Below are positions 42,692-52,581 of a DNA stretch of 64,000 bases, piece by piece (within the stretch, counting starts at the first letter, position 1; each line of letters opens with the position of its first letter). The DNA is taken from NCBI RefSeq assembly GCF_009696275.1, contig NZ_VUMI01000015.1, positions 1-64,000 on the forward strand, read 5' to 3'. The notes under the pieces were generated by a model that was not told the origin of the DNA, did no database searches, and was given only the letters and a program-made list of their open reading frames with translations. A program made the position numbers and the translations under genes. The DNA is from Eisenbergiella porci (GTDB taxonomy: Bacteria; Bacillota; Clostridia; Lachnospirales; Lachnospiraceae).

Positions 42692-42752
42692 AAACGGCGT
42701 CCCTCATAAATTGACAGCATGTCAATATTGAGGCGGCGCCGTTTTTTTTGTG
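42692..42752 (+). terminator. Terminator of trpB
   Basis: AAAACGGCG and CGCCGTTTT form the base of a long stem whose upper part pairs CCCTCA with TGAGG-type bases and includes TTGACA/TGTCAA. A run of eight Ts follows. Confidence 0.85.
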
Positions 42753-42927
42753 GCTTATATTCCGGACGGATGGCTTGCAAGGATTTTAGCATAGTGATAA
42801 ACTGAATACCAAAGACAACCGGAAATGCCGGGAGAATATTATCGCAGTTTGCGGCGGTCCGGCCTTTGGCGCAGCTGTGAGGGGACGGAACCGTTACTTT
42901 CTGCCATAAAAAAGGAGGGCAAGTTAA

Positions 42928-43896
42928 TTGAACAGGAAAAAAGCAGGGATGATAGCGGCGGCGGCAGCTCTGCCAGCGGCGGTAATGGCCGGCGGCGTGG
43001 CCTTTTTCTTCAATTATTCCGTTGTAAGAATGAAAAAAAAGAAGAAGAAAAAGAAAAAAGTGCCTGAACTTAAGGCCGGGCAGGGCCTGACCTTTGACTG
43101 CTTCCGTGATAAGATAGACGAAGGTATAGCCTGGTTTAAGGCTCAGCAGCCGGAAAAAATCACGCTCACAAGTTATGACGGGCTGAGGCTGTCAGCCTAT
43201 TTGCTTCCGGCACAAACGGATAGCAATAAAGTTCTTTTGCTTATGCACGGCTACCGGGCGGACGGGTATTCCGATTTTGCGGGGCTGTTTAAATTTTACC
43301 ATGACCAGGGGTATCATCTTCTGGTGCCCCACCAGAGAAGCCATGCGGACAGCGAAGGAAAATATATCTGTTTTGGCGTTAAGGAACGGTTTGACTGTAA
43401 GATGTGGGCGGAATACGCTGTGCGCCGTTTTGGAAAGGACTGCAATCTGTATATGTCAGGAATTTCCATGGGCAGCTCAACGGTGCTTATGGCCGTGGGG
43501 CTGGGCCTGCCGGAGAATGTGAGGGGCATAATTGCGGACTGCGGCTTTACCAGCCCTTACGATATTTTCAGGCATGTGATGCAGCTTCAGTTTAAGCTGC
43601 CGCTGTTTCCGCTGATGAACCTGACCGAGGCGGTGAACCGGAAGAAAGCGGGTTTTGGCTATAAGGATGTTTCCACGCTGGATATTTTGAAAAACTGCAG
43701 CATTCCGATTCTGTTTATCCATGGAGAAAAGGATGAGTTCGTGCCCACGCAGATGACGCTGGATAATTATTCTGCCTGCGCAGGGCCGAAGGAACTGCTT
43801 ATTGTGCCGGAAGCGGCCCATGGAACCTCTAATTTTGTGGAGCCGGTGCGTTATCGTGAAACGGTTCTCAGATTTATGAAGAAATATGAAAAATAA
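42928..43896 (+). CDS. Membrane-anchored alpha/beta hydrolase
   Basis: A 322-residue protein with one N-terminal membrane helix (about residues 7-30), a positively charged stretch (RMKKKK...KKVPELK) from an A-rich codon run, and an alpha/beta-hydrolase domain. The nucleophile elbow is SGISMGSS, followed by HGEKDEFVP (acid) and AAHG (His). The fold matches YqkD/BAAT-like esterases. Start is TTG at 42928 after AAGGAGG; no ATG fits. The poly-Lys run lies next to the helix and fixes the catalytic domain in the cytoplasm if positive-inside holds. Substrate unknown. Confidence 0.85.
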   Translation: MNRKKAGMIAAAAALPAAVMAGGVAFFFNYSVVRMKKKKKKKKKVPELKAGQGLTFDCFRDKIDEGIAWFKAQQPEKITLTSYDGLRLSAYLLPAQTDSNKVLLLMHGYRADGYSDFAGLFKFYHDQGYHLLVPHQRSHADSEGKYICFGVKERFDCKMWAEYAVRRFGKDCNLYMSGISMGSSTVLMAVGLGLPENVRGIIADCGFTSPYDIFRHVMQLQFKLPLFPLMNLTEAVNRKKAGFGYKDVSTLDILKNCSIPILFIHGEKDEFVPTQMTLDNYSACAGPKELLIVPEAAHGTSNFVEPVRYRETVLRFMKKYEK

Positions 43897-43908
43897 GAGT
43901 GTGGTTAT

Positions 43909-45183
43909 ATGAGTGCACGACCGATCATTTTCCATATAGATGTTAACAGCGCCTTTTTAAGCTGGAGCGCGGCATACCGGCGTCATGTGCTGGGAGAGGA
44001 GCCTGACCTGAGGACGGTGCCGTCCATTGTGGGCGGCGATCAGGAGGCTCGCCATGGTATTGTGCTTGCCAAGAGCACGCCGGCCAAGAAATATGGGATT
44101 CAGACAGGGGAGCCGATAGTGGCAGCCCGGAAGAAATGCCCGAATCTGATCATTATCCCTCCGGATTTCCATCTGTATGTGGAAAATTCGAAGGCTCTGA
44201 TATCGCTGCTGAAAAGCTATTCCGACCATGTGGTCCAGTATAGCATTGATGAAGCCTGGGCGGATTTTACCGGCTATGAGATGCTTTATGGGGATCCGGT
44301 GGAATTTGCCTGGAAGCTGAAGGATCAGATCCGGGAGGAACTGGGCTTCACCGTAAACATCGGTGTGTCCAGCAACCGCCTTTTGGCCAAAATGGCCGGG
44401 GATTTCAAAAAACCGGATTTGGTACATACCCTGTTCCCGGAGGAAATTGAAGAAAAAATGTGGCCGCTCCCGGTGGAAAGGCTGTTTCTGGTGGGAAAAG
44501 CAGCTGCGGACCGGCTGCACAGCCTGGGAATTTATACGATAGGAGATCTGGCCCGTTCGGATGTGGACGCTCTGAAGGCCCACATGAAAAAGCATGGCGA
44601 GGTTATCTGGAATTATGCATGGGGACGTGAGGAAGAGGACACACTGGAAGCAAAGGAAGGCAATAAGGCCTACGGAAACAGTATGACCACGCCTGTAAAT
44701 GTTACGGATGTGAAGTACGCCAGACAGATCCTTTTATCCCTGTGTGAAACCGTGGGCATGCGCCTTCGGGCGGATCATGTGAAAATAAGCTGTGTGAGCA
44801 TCACGCTTCGTACGTCAAATTTTGAAAACAGAAACAGGCAGATGCAGCTGAGCAGCGCAACGGATGTGACAGAGGAAATCTATGAGGCGGCCTGCCGTCT
44901 TTATGACGAGCTGTGGGATGGAAGGCCGCTGCGGCTGATTGGTGTATCCACCTCCCGGGTTTCCCATGAGGAATACCGTCAGTATAATCTGTTCGATATG
45001 GAAAAATACGACAAGCTGGAAAAATGTGACCGCGCCATTGACAGCATCCGCGCCAAATTCGGGGAGGATTCCGTCATGAGGGCCAGTTTTCTCAAAAGCA
45101 ATGTTGCCCACACGGGACGCGGGCTGAATAAGGAGAAACGGGCTGAGGCAATTTCAGGCACGGACTGGGAGAAGGAAGAATGA
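43909..45183 (+). CDS. dinB: DNA polymerase IV-type Y-family polymerase
   Basis: Translesion polymerase. The catalytic acids are Asp11 in FHIDVNSAF and Asp113-Glu114 in SIDEAWADF. Palm/fingers (to about 240), the helix-hairpin-helix region (LHSLGIYTIGDLARSD) and the little-finger domain follow in order. The 424 residues are slightly longer than DinB because of inserts in the N-terminal third (HVLGEEPDLRTVPSIVGG), as in the Firmicute subgroup with UmuC-like features. No clear clamp-binding peptide is seen at the C-terminus. Starts 12 bases after the hydrolase gene, so co-transcribed. Confidence 0.92.
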   Translation: MSARPIIFHIDVNSAFLSWSAAYRRHVLGEEPDLRTVPSIVGGDQEARHGIVLAKSTPAKKYGIQTGEPIVAARKKCPNLIIIPPDFHLYVENSKALISLLKSYSDHVVQYSIDEAWADFTGYEMLYGDPVEFAWKLKDQIREELGFTVNIGVSSNRLLAKMAGDFKKPDLVHTLFPEEIEEKMWPLPVERLFLVGKAAADRLHSLGIYTIGDLARSDVDALKAHMKKHGEVIWNYAWGREEEDTLEAKEGNKAYGNSMTTPVNVTDVKYARQILLSLCETVGMRLRADHVKISCVSITLRTSNFENRNRQMQLSSATDVTEEIYEAACRLYDELWDGRPLRLIGVSTSRVSHEEYRQYNLFDMEKYDKLEKCDRAIDSIRAKFGEDSVMRASFLKSNVAHTGRGLNKEKRAEAISGTDWEKEE

Positions 45184-45229
45184 GCTGTCAGGCAGAAAGG
45201 GCGGCAGGAAGCGTCCGGGGAGAAAAAAA

Positions 45230-46588
45230 GTGATAAGATTTATGAAATCAAAATTCAGGAGAGGAATGCCTCAGGCAGCGGTACTGCTGGCAGTTTTGCT
45301 GGCGGTGCTGACGGCGGGCTGTGGGAATAATGCGGCGGCGCCGGAAATGACGGATCGGGGGAATAAGAAGAATCAGTCTGACGCAGAGGTAACGTCTGCT
45401 CCTGAAAAAGCAGGGAACAGAAAGCCGGAGCTGAAGGATATCGGCGGAGAGGAAATTATTTCAACCAGGCAGGAGATTCCCGCGGAACCGGCGGCAAAGG
45501 AAAGAAATGAAGACAAGCTGCTGCCGGATAAGGAAGAAAAGCCTGCGGAGGAAGCGCCCGGGGATGAGGAAAACGCCGGGAACAGGGAGACGGCAGCTGA
45601 AAATGTGCAGGATACGGACAGGGAAGAAGCCGGAAACGGTTCCTGCCCGGAGGGAGACAGGCAGGATTCAGTAAAATCCGCCGCCCTGCAGGTGGAGGAA
45701 CAGACCATCATTGTCCCCGGACTGAAAGGCGCCTACCGGTATCTGTTCCTTTCGGATACCCATATCATTACGCTGAACGGGGAAGAGACACAGCAGCAGC
45801 TGGAAAATGCGCTTCCCAGAAGAGATACGCTGTTTCTGGATGCACAGGGAAGAAAGCCTGAAGAAACCTTTCCGGCCTGGATGGCATATGCCAATGAACA
45901 GAAGGTGGACGGCGTGCTGCTCGGCGGGGACATCATTGATTTCCCGTCTCAGTCCAATCTGGACTTTTTGGAAGAAAACCTGGGGAAACTGGAAATGCCC
46001 GTGCTCTATGTGCCGGGCAACCATGACTGGACCTATCCCTGGGAATATATGACGGAAAAAGGCAAAAACGAATATCTGACGGCCCTGGCCCCCTTTATGC
46101 GGGGCACGCCTGCGGCGCAGGTGCTGGAAAATGAGGAGCTTGTAATTTTAGGAGTGGATGACAGCAGCAACCAGATTGATCCCGCGGCGCTGGAGACGGT
46201 CAGAAAAGCGTCGGAGAAGGGCAAGCCGGTGATTATCCTCCAGCATGTGCCTTTTGCCGCGGAGAAGCTGGTGAGGGAGGCTGCCCAGGTATGGAAGAAT
46301 CCAGTTTCGCTGGGAATGGGGGCGGCGGGAGGCATTTACCCGAATGAAGCATCCCTGGAATATATGAAGCTTGTACTGGGAGACACAAGCCCGGTAAAGG
46401 CTGTCCTGGCCGGACATATCCATATGAGGGAGACGGATGTGGTGGCGGAAAACAGCGGAATTGTCCAGTATACGGCGCCGCCGGGGTATCTGGGGCAGGC
46501 AATTCTGCTTACGGTTACCGGGGATGCGCCGGAAGCCATTCGGGAACCCGCCGCGCAGGAGGAAACTGCTGCGGATTACCTGCAATGA
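45230..46588 (+). CDS. Lipoprotein metallophosphoesterase
   Basis: Signal peptide with lipobox LTAGC (Cys about residue 31) anchors the protein outside. An acidic, Glu/Ala/Lys-rich low-complexity linker spans about residues 40-150. The calcineurin-like domain then shows LFLSDTHI, LGGDIIDF, VPGNHDW, LQHVPF and LAGHIHM, a complete two-metal site. Start is GTG at 45230 seven bases after GGGGAG; the ATG at 45242 is too far from it. Likely an extracellular phosphomonoesterase or phosphodiesterase for cell-surface or nutrient phosphate. Substrate unknown. Confidence 0.88.
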   Translation: MIRFMKSKFRRGMPQAAVLLAVLLAVLTAGCGNNAAAPEMTDRGNKKNQSDAEVTSAPEKAGNRKPELKDIGGEEIISTRQEIPAEPAAKERNEDKLLPDKEEKPAEEAPGDEENAGNRETAAENVQDTDREEAGNGSCPEGDRQDSVKSAALQVEEQTIIVPGLKGAYRYLFLSDTHIITLNGEETQQQLENALPRRDTLFLDAQGRKPEETFPAWMAYANEQKVDGVLLGGDIIDFPSQSNLDFLEENLGKLEMPVLYVPGNHDWTYPWEYMTEKGKNEYLTALAPFMRGTPAAQVLENEELVILGVDDSSNQIDPAALETVRKASEKGKPVIILQHVPFAAEKLVREAAQVWKNPVSLGMGAAGGIYPNEASLEYMKLVLGDTSPVKAVLAGHIHMRETDVVAENSGIVQYTAPPGYLGQAILLTVTGDAPEAIREPAAQEETAADYLQ

Positions 46589-46664
46589 TGCATTGCAAAA
46601 ATGAGCAAAAGGTCCGGAAGGCCGGCACAGTAAGTGCGCCGCCTGCCGGGCTTTTAAAAAGCAA

Positions 46665-46699
46665 TAAAAAAACCGGAACGAATAACCGTTCCGGCTTTT
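46665..46699. terminator. Bidirectional terminator, phosphoesterase and tRNA-Leu
   Basis: CCGGAACG (46673-46680) pairs with CGTTCCGG (46687-46694), with an A run on the left and Ts on the right. It serves both the rightward gene and the leftward tRNA. Confidence 0.85.
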
Positions 46700-46705
46700 A
46701 AGCAG

Positions 46706-46789
46706 TGCAGGAAAAGAGACTTGAACTCTCATGGTATTGCTACCACACGGACCTGAACCGTGCGCGTCTGCCAATTCCGCCATTCCTGC
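46706..46789 (-). tRNA. tRNA-Leu (CAG anticodon), copy 1
   Basis: Minus-strand class II tRNA: acceptor GCAGGAA/TTCCTGC, anticodon loop TTCAGGT giving CAG, long variable arm, discriminator A. Differs by one base from the copy at 57320-57403 on the other strand. Promoter TTGACA (46825-46830), 17 bases, TAAAAT (46802-46807). Confidence 0.95.
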
Positions 46790-46830
46790 GCGACAAAATA
46801 TATTTTATATGATCTGAGATAAAATGTCAA
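46706..46830 (-). repeat. Inverted 125-bp tRNA-Leu plus promoter repeat, left copy
   Basis: From the -35 hexamer to the discriminator base this block is the same length as 57279-57403 and differs at about three positions, but on the opposite strand. The two copies bracket about 10.4 kb. Confidence 0.85.
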
Positions 46831-47012
46831 TACATAATTCTTATATTTTTATAGAAAAAATAAAATTTTATAGATTGTCATAAGCTCTTTAACCTGATAT
46901 AACAAAAGCATACCCTGCCGATTATTTCACTGAAAAGGGGAGAGGGGTAATGCTGTCTGTCATGAAAGGACGGCAGCTGGAAAATTATCAGAGAAAGCAA
47001 AGGAGCTTAAAA

Positions 47013-50000
47013 ATGAAGGTCATGCATTCTGAATGGAGCGGCCGGATCCGGCATTGGATAAGGACGCTGAAGGACGATTTTTACGAACCGCTGGGAGAGT
47101 TCCGGTGGGAAGGTCACAGGACGATGGAGCACATCAGTCCTGAGCAGGCGCTGGGGCTTGCGTTTGAGCAGGTACAGCCGGGATTCACATGGGGGAATAC
47201 TTATGAATACTGCTGGTTCAGAAGCCGGATAGAGCTTCCTGGCCGGGCGGAGGGGAAAAGGATTGTAATGAATCTGAAGCCGGGCGGAGAATCCACCCTG
47301 TTCGTCAATGGACGTTCCTTCGGCGCCTACAGGGCTGACTGGGTATCCGAACCCCATCATTACATGGAAGACAATACACTGACACGGTCGGGAAAAGCCG
47401 GAGAGAGCTACGAGGTGCTCATGGAGACCTATGCGGGGCATTATTATCCCGAATGCCCTGACGGAGGCTGCGCAACCGGCCCCGTGCTTCCTGGTTCCTT
47501 TACGGATCCATTGACGGAAGGGGCAAGAAGGACGCTGGGAGTATGCACCTACGGCATCTGGGATGAGGATGCCTACCAGCTGTACATGGACGTGGATACA
47601 CTTGTCAAGCTGCTGGAAACTCTGGATGAGACCTCCCTGCGTGCGGCAAAAATCGCAAAGGCGCTGGAGCAGTTCACCCTGATTGTGGATTTTGAACAGG
47701 ACAAGGAAAAAAGAACGGAAAGCTACCGGGCTGCCAGAGAAGCGCTGAAACCGGCGATGGAAGCTGTTAACGGTTCGACCATGCCTGTTTTTTACGCGGT
47801 GGGAAACGCCCATCTGGATCTGGCATGGCTGTGGCCCATGGCGGAAACCCACAGGAAAACCGAGCGTACCTTTGCGGCACAGCTCCGTCTTCTGGAGGAA
47901 TATCCGGAATATAAATTCATCCAGAGCCAGCCGGCCTCCTATGAAATGTGCAGAAAATATTATCCGGAGCTGTTTGAACGGATTAAGGAAGCGATCCGCG
48001 CAGGACAGTGGATTGCGGACGGCGCCATGTGGGTGGAGCCGGATACCAACATGACCAGCGGCGAGTCTCTGGTCAGACAGCTGATTCATGGAAAACGTTA
48101 TTATAAGGAAGAACTGGGTGTGGACAGCCAGGTCCTCTGGCTGCCGGATACCTTTGGCTACACGGCGGCCCTTCCTCAGATTCTGCGCGGCTGCGGCGTA
48201 AAATACCTGGTTACCCAGAAGATTTTCTGGTCCTATAATGAAGGGGATCAGTTCCCTTATCACTATTTTACATGGGAAGGCATGGACGGCTCCCGCGTGG
48301 ATTCCTTCCTGCCCACCAGCTACACCTACCGCACGGACCCGAAAGAAATCAACCAGGTATGGAAAAACAGGACGCAGATCCAGGATCTGGATGCATTCCT
48401 CCTGCCCTTCGGCTACGGGGACGGAGGCGGCGGCCCGTCCAGGGATTACGTGGAATATGCACTGCGCCAGAAGGACCTGGAGGGCGGCGTGAAGGTGAAA
48501 ATGGAAGGCCCCAGGGAATTCTTTGAGGAAATGCAGGAGCAGGGAGGCCCCGCCAACACCTATGTGGGAGAGCTTTATTTCAGCGCCCACCGCGGAACCT
48601 ATACCTCCCAGGCCATGGTAAAGAAGAACAACAGAAGATGCGAGCTTGCATTGCGTGAAATGGAAATGTGGAGCTGCCTGGCGGCATCCAGGGGCTGGGA
48701 ATATCCCCTTGAGAAAGCGGATACGCTGTGGAAACAGCTGCTCCTGCATCAGTTCCACGACATCCTTCCCGGCTCCTCCATCGCGAGGGTTTATGTGGAG
48801 GCGGAAGAGGCCTTTACAGAGATCCTTAAGGGCGCTGCGGACATTACCCAAAATGCAGCGAAGGCAGTTCTTAACGGCAGCGAAGACGCGGTTACGGTAT
48901 TCAACTCCCTGAGCTTCGGCAGGAAAGCGCTGGTAACGCTTCCGGAGGCCTTTGCAACGGGTGCAGAAACGGCAGACGGCCGTAAGGTGCCTGTCCAGGT
49001 GATGGACGGAACGGTAAAGGCTCTGGTTGAACTTCCTTCCTGCGGCGCTGTTGCCCTGATTCCAGCCACGCAGCCTGCGGAACCGGAATACATAGCGGCT
49101 GTAACAGAAGAGAACCCTGCGGCGTCCGTTACAGAAACAGAAGACGGCTTCCTGATGGAAAATACGCAAATCAGGGCCTGCGTAAACAGCCGCGGCGAGG
49201 TGATCTCCTTTATCCTTAAGGAATCCGGCAGGGAGTTTGCGGCAGAACCCATGAACCGTTTCCACCTGTATAAGGATGTCCCCCGCCTTTTTGACGCCTG
49301 GGATATTGATTCCAACTACCGTGAACAGGAAGTGGAAGCCGCTGTGGACGTGAAGGTGGAAATCCAGTCCCAGGGCCTGGAAGCCATCCTGAAGGTGACC
49401 GGCCGTATCAGCGAATCCTCTTATACACAGTATATCCGCCTGGCTGCGAATAGCAGAAGGCTGGTATTCGATACCGAGGTGGACTGGAAGGAGCTTCACC
49501 GTCTGTGGAAAACCGCATTCCCCGTACAGGTATATGCGGAAAACGGCATCAATGAAATGCAGTTTGGTTACGTGGAAAGACCTGCCCACCGTTCCAAAGC
49601 CTATGACAAGGATCGCTTTGAAGTCTGCAACCACCGCTACAGCGCGCTATGTGACGGCTCCCACGGGGCGGCAGTCCTGAACGACTGCAAGTATGGTATC
49701 AGCATGAACGGAAACAGCCTGGAGCTGACGCTGCTGCGTGCGCCTTCCGCGCCGGAAATGCGCGCGGACAACAGAGTACATCAGTTTACCTATGCATTTA
49801 CCGCCTGGGAAGGCTCCTTTACGGACTGCGATGTGGTGCGCCAGGGTTATGAGCTGAATGTCCCCGCGCTGACCATGCCCGGAGCCTGCGAGAGCTTCAG
49901 CCTGGCATCCATCGATAAGGAAAACATTATTCTGGATACCATGAAGCCTGCGGAGGACGGAAGCGGCGATATTATCCTCAGACTTTATGAATCCAAGAAA

Positions 50001-50168
50001 GCGGCGGTTACGGCAAGAGTTCATGTAGAACTGGAAGGCTGCCGCGCTTACCTGTGCGATATGCTGGAAAATGTGCAGGAAGAGGCTGTGATGGAAAACG
50101 GCGACATGCTGATGGATTTCAGGGCCTTTGAGGTGAAGACCGTAAGACTTAAAAGAGCAGGGAAATAA
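47013..50168 (+). CDS. Alpha-mannosidase, GH38
   Basis: Glycoside hydrolase family 38 enzyme of about 1050 residues. The N-terminal region precedes the catalytic domain AVGNAHLDLAWLWP (metal ligands His and Asp), WVEPDTNMTSGESLVRQ and the nucleophile Asp379 in WLPDTFGY. HQFHDILPGSSI supplies further metal-binding His and Asp. Beta-sandwich domains fill the C-terminal half. No signal peptide, so mannosides are cleaved in the cytoplasm. An ATG at 47013 follows AAAGGAG and begins the family text; an ATG at 46950 with its own purine-rich site would add 21 residues and is an alternative. No linked transporter. Confidence 0.93.
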   Translation: MKVMHSEWSGRIRHWIRTLKDDFYEPLGEFRWEGHRTMEHISPEQALGLAFEQVQPGFTWGNTYEYCWFRSRIELPGRAEGKRIVMNLKPGGESTLFVNGRSFGAYRADWVSEPHHYMEDNTLTRSGKAGESYEVLMETYAGHYYPECPDGGCATGPVLPGSFTDPLTEGARRTLGVCTYGIWDEDAYQLYMDVDTLVKLLETLDETSLRAAKIAKALEQFTLIVDFEQDKEKRTESYRAAREALKPAMEAVNGSTMPVFYAVGNAHLDLAWLWPMAETHRKTERTFAAQLRLLEEYPEYKFIQSQPASYEMCRKYYPELFERIKEAIRAGQWIADGAMWVEPDTNMTSGESLVRQLIHGKRYYKEELGVDSQVLWLPDTFGYTAALPQILRGCGVKYLVTQKIFWSYNEGDQFPYHYFTWEGMDGSRVDSFLPTSYTYRTDPKEINQVWKNRTQIQDLDAFLLPFGYGDGGGGPSRDYVEYALRQKDLEGGVKVKMEGPREFFEEMQEQGGPANTYVGELYFSAHRGTYTSQAMVKKNNRRCELALREMEMWSCLAASRGWEYPLEKADTLWKQLLLHQFHDILPGSSIARVYVEAEEAFTEILKGAADITQNAAKAVLNGSEDAVTVFNSLSFGRKALVTLPEAFATGAETADGRKVPVQVMDGTVKALVELPSCGAVALIPATQPAEPEYIAAVTEENPAASVTETEDGFLMENTQIRACVNSRGEVISFILKESGREFAAEPMNRFHLYKDVPRLFDAWDIDSNYREQEVEAAVDVKVEIQSQGLEAILKVTGRISESSYTQYIRLAANSRRLVFDTEVDWKELHRLWKTAFPVQVYAENGINEMQFGYVERPAHRSKAYDKDRFEVCNHRYSALCDGSHGAAVLNDCKYGISMNGNSLELTLLRAPSAPEMRADNRVHQFTYAFTAWEGSFTDCDVVRQGYELNVPALTMPGACESFSLASIDKENIILDTMKPAEDGSGDIILRLYESKKAAVTARVHVELEGCRAYLCDMLENVQEEAVMENGDMLMDFRAFEVKTVRLKRAGK

Positions 50169-50180
50169 AGTGCTATAGAG

Positions 50181-50226
50181 AAGAACCGAACGCGGCGGCC
50201 AGCTGGACCCCACGCTCGGTTCTTTC
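50181..50226 (+). terminator. Terminator of the alpha-mannosidase gene
   Basis: AAGAACCGA (50181-50189) pairs with TCGGTTCTT (50216-50224), with a GC-rich upper stem and a short T-rich end. Confidence 0.7.
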
Positions 50227-50363
50227 TACTGGTGGTTTTTCTGTGCATTCAGAAGTCTGTCCTGTGGGACATTTGGTATCCGGCCCATCCGCTTGACAGC
50301 CATGTGGAAAAACTGAAATAGCATGCTTTTCGCTGGCCTAAATGCATAGACAATATGATTATG

Positions 50364-51730
50364 TTATAACTTCATAGGCAAAGAAATATGAATACTTAAT
50401 CCATGTGGAATTGTATCTGCAAATTGGATTATTCCCTGATGTGCTTTCACAATTTGCATCACGATTTTAAGCCCCAGCCCATGTTCTGTTTCTCCCGTCT
50501 GTTTTTGCGTACTGGAAATATCTTTGCCGCTGTTCAATGCGTTTAATTGCGGCTCACTTATCCCATATCCATTGTCTGCCACAGAAAATGTACACATTGC
50601 ATCACAACTTCCCACTGACACCTGTATTGTGCATCCATCAGGATTATGAACGATACAGTTTCGTATCAGATTATTCAGCATCCGACTAAGTAAAGCCTGA
50701 TCCCCGACAATCGAGAGGTTTTTACCGGGATTATCTTCCGACAACTCCAATTCATAAAGTTCTGATATTCCGTCATTCAATATTTCACTCACAACCTGAC
50801 GGGCTAACTCTACCGGATCAATCTTTTGTTTCTGCAGGGGCTGTATGGAGTATTCCAGTTTTGTTGTCAAATTCAAATCTGCTACCAGGTTTTTTAATTT
50901 CTCACTGTACCTTCGGATAATCCCTGCCTGCTTTCTGGTAGCTTCCGGTAAAGATACCGTGTCCTCAATTTCACTTGCATATCCTAAAACAATGGAAAGA
51001 GGTGTTCGTATATCATGGGAAATCCCCCGAATCCACTCTGCACGTGTGTTGTCCTTTTTCAGCAGGTAATCCCCGGCTTTATTCAAACTGGCGCTGATTT
51101 CTGCCAACTCCCCGCTTTCTTCCAGGCAGACAGGATTTCCGGCGGAGAGATGCCGTATGTCGTTCAAAATCGGCACCATAGCTTTTTCCACCCGATGAGC
51201 ATTCCGGATAAAAAGATACAGCATTAAAAAAAGTTAATACTGATAGCGGCCAATAGTCCAAACGCTATCGGCCCAACATACTGAGTTTTGATTGAAATGT
51301 AGTAATTCACTATGTCTTCCTGTGGAAAACCAACTACCAAAAGGCTATCCTGTCTGTTCCAAATGTTGACCGGATAATCGTTTAGATACCAACGACTGAA
51401 CATGGCGACGTCCATAGATGAATAATGACGCGGCAGTTCTTCCGGCAGTTTTTCCTCCCAAACGACCATGCCATCCCCGTCTAAAATCATAGCCCAGGCA
51501 TTTGCCTTATTTAGCATTTCTGTTACCTGTCCATCTCCCACAAATTGCCCATCTTCCAACACAATATGATTTGAAAGATTTTCAATAGGAAAATTTGAGT
51601 CTGCTACATTCTCCAAATAAGCAACTGCCAGATACGAACCTACTAAAAGAATATTAACAACCAGAAAAAAGACCACAATACCAATCGCAGAAAAGACATA
51701 GCGTCGGAAAAACCGTTCTGATACGTTCAA
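50364..51730 (-). pseudogene. Sensor histidine kinase, frameshifted at a T7 run
   Basis: Two frames make one kinase. The upstream frame (51730 to 51224) has a membrane helix near residues 10-34, an extracellular sensor of about 115 residues and the start of helix 2 (VGPIAFGLLAAISINFF), then TAA. The downstream frame continues the same helix (MLYLFIRNAHRVEKA), then HisKA with phospho-His (GISHDIRTPLSIVLGYA) and HATPase boxes (NNLIRNCIVHN, VADNGYGIS, GLGLKIV). One added T in the seven-T run near 51226-51232 restores the frame. A -1 ribosomal slip on U7 would do the same, so the gene may be phase-variable or recoded instead of dead. It overlaps the regulator gene by four bases. Confidence 0.85.
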
Positions 51731-52422
51731 GTCTGTACCCCCTTTATATTCAGACGATACCCGATTCCTTTGATCGTCACAAGGGCAACTGGCTTTGAGG
51801 GATTTTCTTCAATCTTTTCTCTCAAATGCCGGATGTGAGTTGCCAATGTACTTTCATATCCCTGCCAGAAGTCGCCGCAAATGGCCTGACATAATGCGCC
51901 GGCAGTAACTATCCGGCCTGCGTTTTCATACAACTTTTCAAAAAGCTGAAACTCTTTGGCAGTCAATGTAATAACTTCCTCATTACGCTGAACTATTGCT
52001 TTTTCCAGATCAACAACGGCAGTGTCAAAGAACACCTTACGTTCTTTCTCAGGATAAACCCGATTTAATACGGCCTGCACACGAAGCAGCAATTCTTTAG
52101 GCAAGAATGGTTTAAGGAGATAATCGTCAGCACCATTTTCAAAGCCTGTAAATTTGTCCTCTGCTTCACCGTGGGCGGTTAGCATAAGGACAGGGACTTT
52201 GCTTACCTTTCGTATTTCCCTCAATGTGGTAAAACCGTCCATCCTCGGCATCATAACATCAAGAATCACCATATCCGGTTGTTTTTCTTTGCATATTTTT
52301 AATGCAGCTTCACCAGAGACTGCCGTCAACACCTGTGTAAATCCTGCCCTCTCAAAAATGGACTTCACCATTTCCAATAGCTCGGCTTCATCGTCCGCTA
52401 TAAGAATCATTCTGTCATTCAT
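51727..52422 (-). CDS. OmpR-family response regulator
   Basis: Receiver domain (residues 1-118) with acidic pocket ADDE, phospho-acceptor Asp in VILDVMMPRMDG, Thr in LMLTAHG and Lys in LLKPF. The winged-helix DNA-binding domain follows (ITLTAKEFQLFEKLYENAG, THIRHLREKIEENP). 231 residues, complete. Stop overlaps the kinase start. Divergent from ABC transporter remnants whose promoter region carries four phased repeats, the expected targets. Resembles regulators of antimicrobial-peptide-resistance ABC systems. Confidence 0.94.
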   Translation of the reverse strand: MNDRMILIADDEAELLEMVKSIFERAGFTQVLTAVSGEAALKICKEKQPDMVILDVMMPRMDGFTTLREIRKVSKVPVLMLTAHGEAEDKFTGFENGADDYLLKPFLPKELLLRVQAVLNRVYPEKERKVFFDTAVVDLEKAIVQRNEEVITLTAKEFQLFEKLYENAGRIVTAGALCQAICGDFWQGYESTLATHIRHLREKIEENPSKPVALVTIKGIGYRLNIKGVQT

Positions 52423-52494
52423 AAAGCGCCACCTTTTCTTTACTGCTCTAATTATACCGTAAGATAGGCTGATTGCCTATTCTGGCATAGAAAT

Positions 52495-52549
52495 CTCAAA
52501 GTAAACTCAAGGTTGGCTTAAAGTTATCTCAAAGTTGGTGTGCTATGCT
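52495..52549 (+). promoter_or_regulatory. Four helically phased repeats and promoter
   Basis: Nine-base units CTCAAAGTA (52495), CTCAAGGTT (52506), CTTAAAGTT (52517) and CTCAAAGTT (52528) start exactly 11 bases apart. A TATGCT -10 lies at 52544-52549, with the last repeat covering the -35 position. This is the layout of OmpR-type activator sites, presumably for the divergent response regulator. Confidence 0.8.
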
Positions 52550-52581
52550 GATTGCGAAACCAAAAAGGAGGCGCAAGCTAT

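Noticed and set aside
47007-49634. An 875-codon open frame antisense to the alpha-mannosidase
   Set aside because: It mirrors the codon bias of the GH38 gene; no ribosome site and no recognisable domain, while the GH38 gene is full length.
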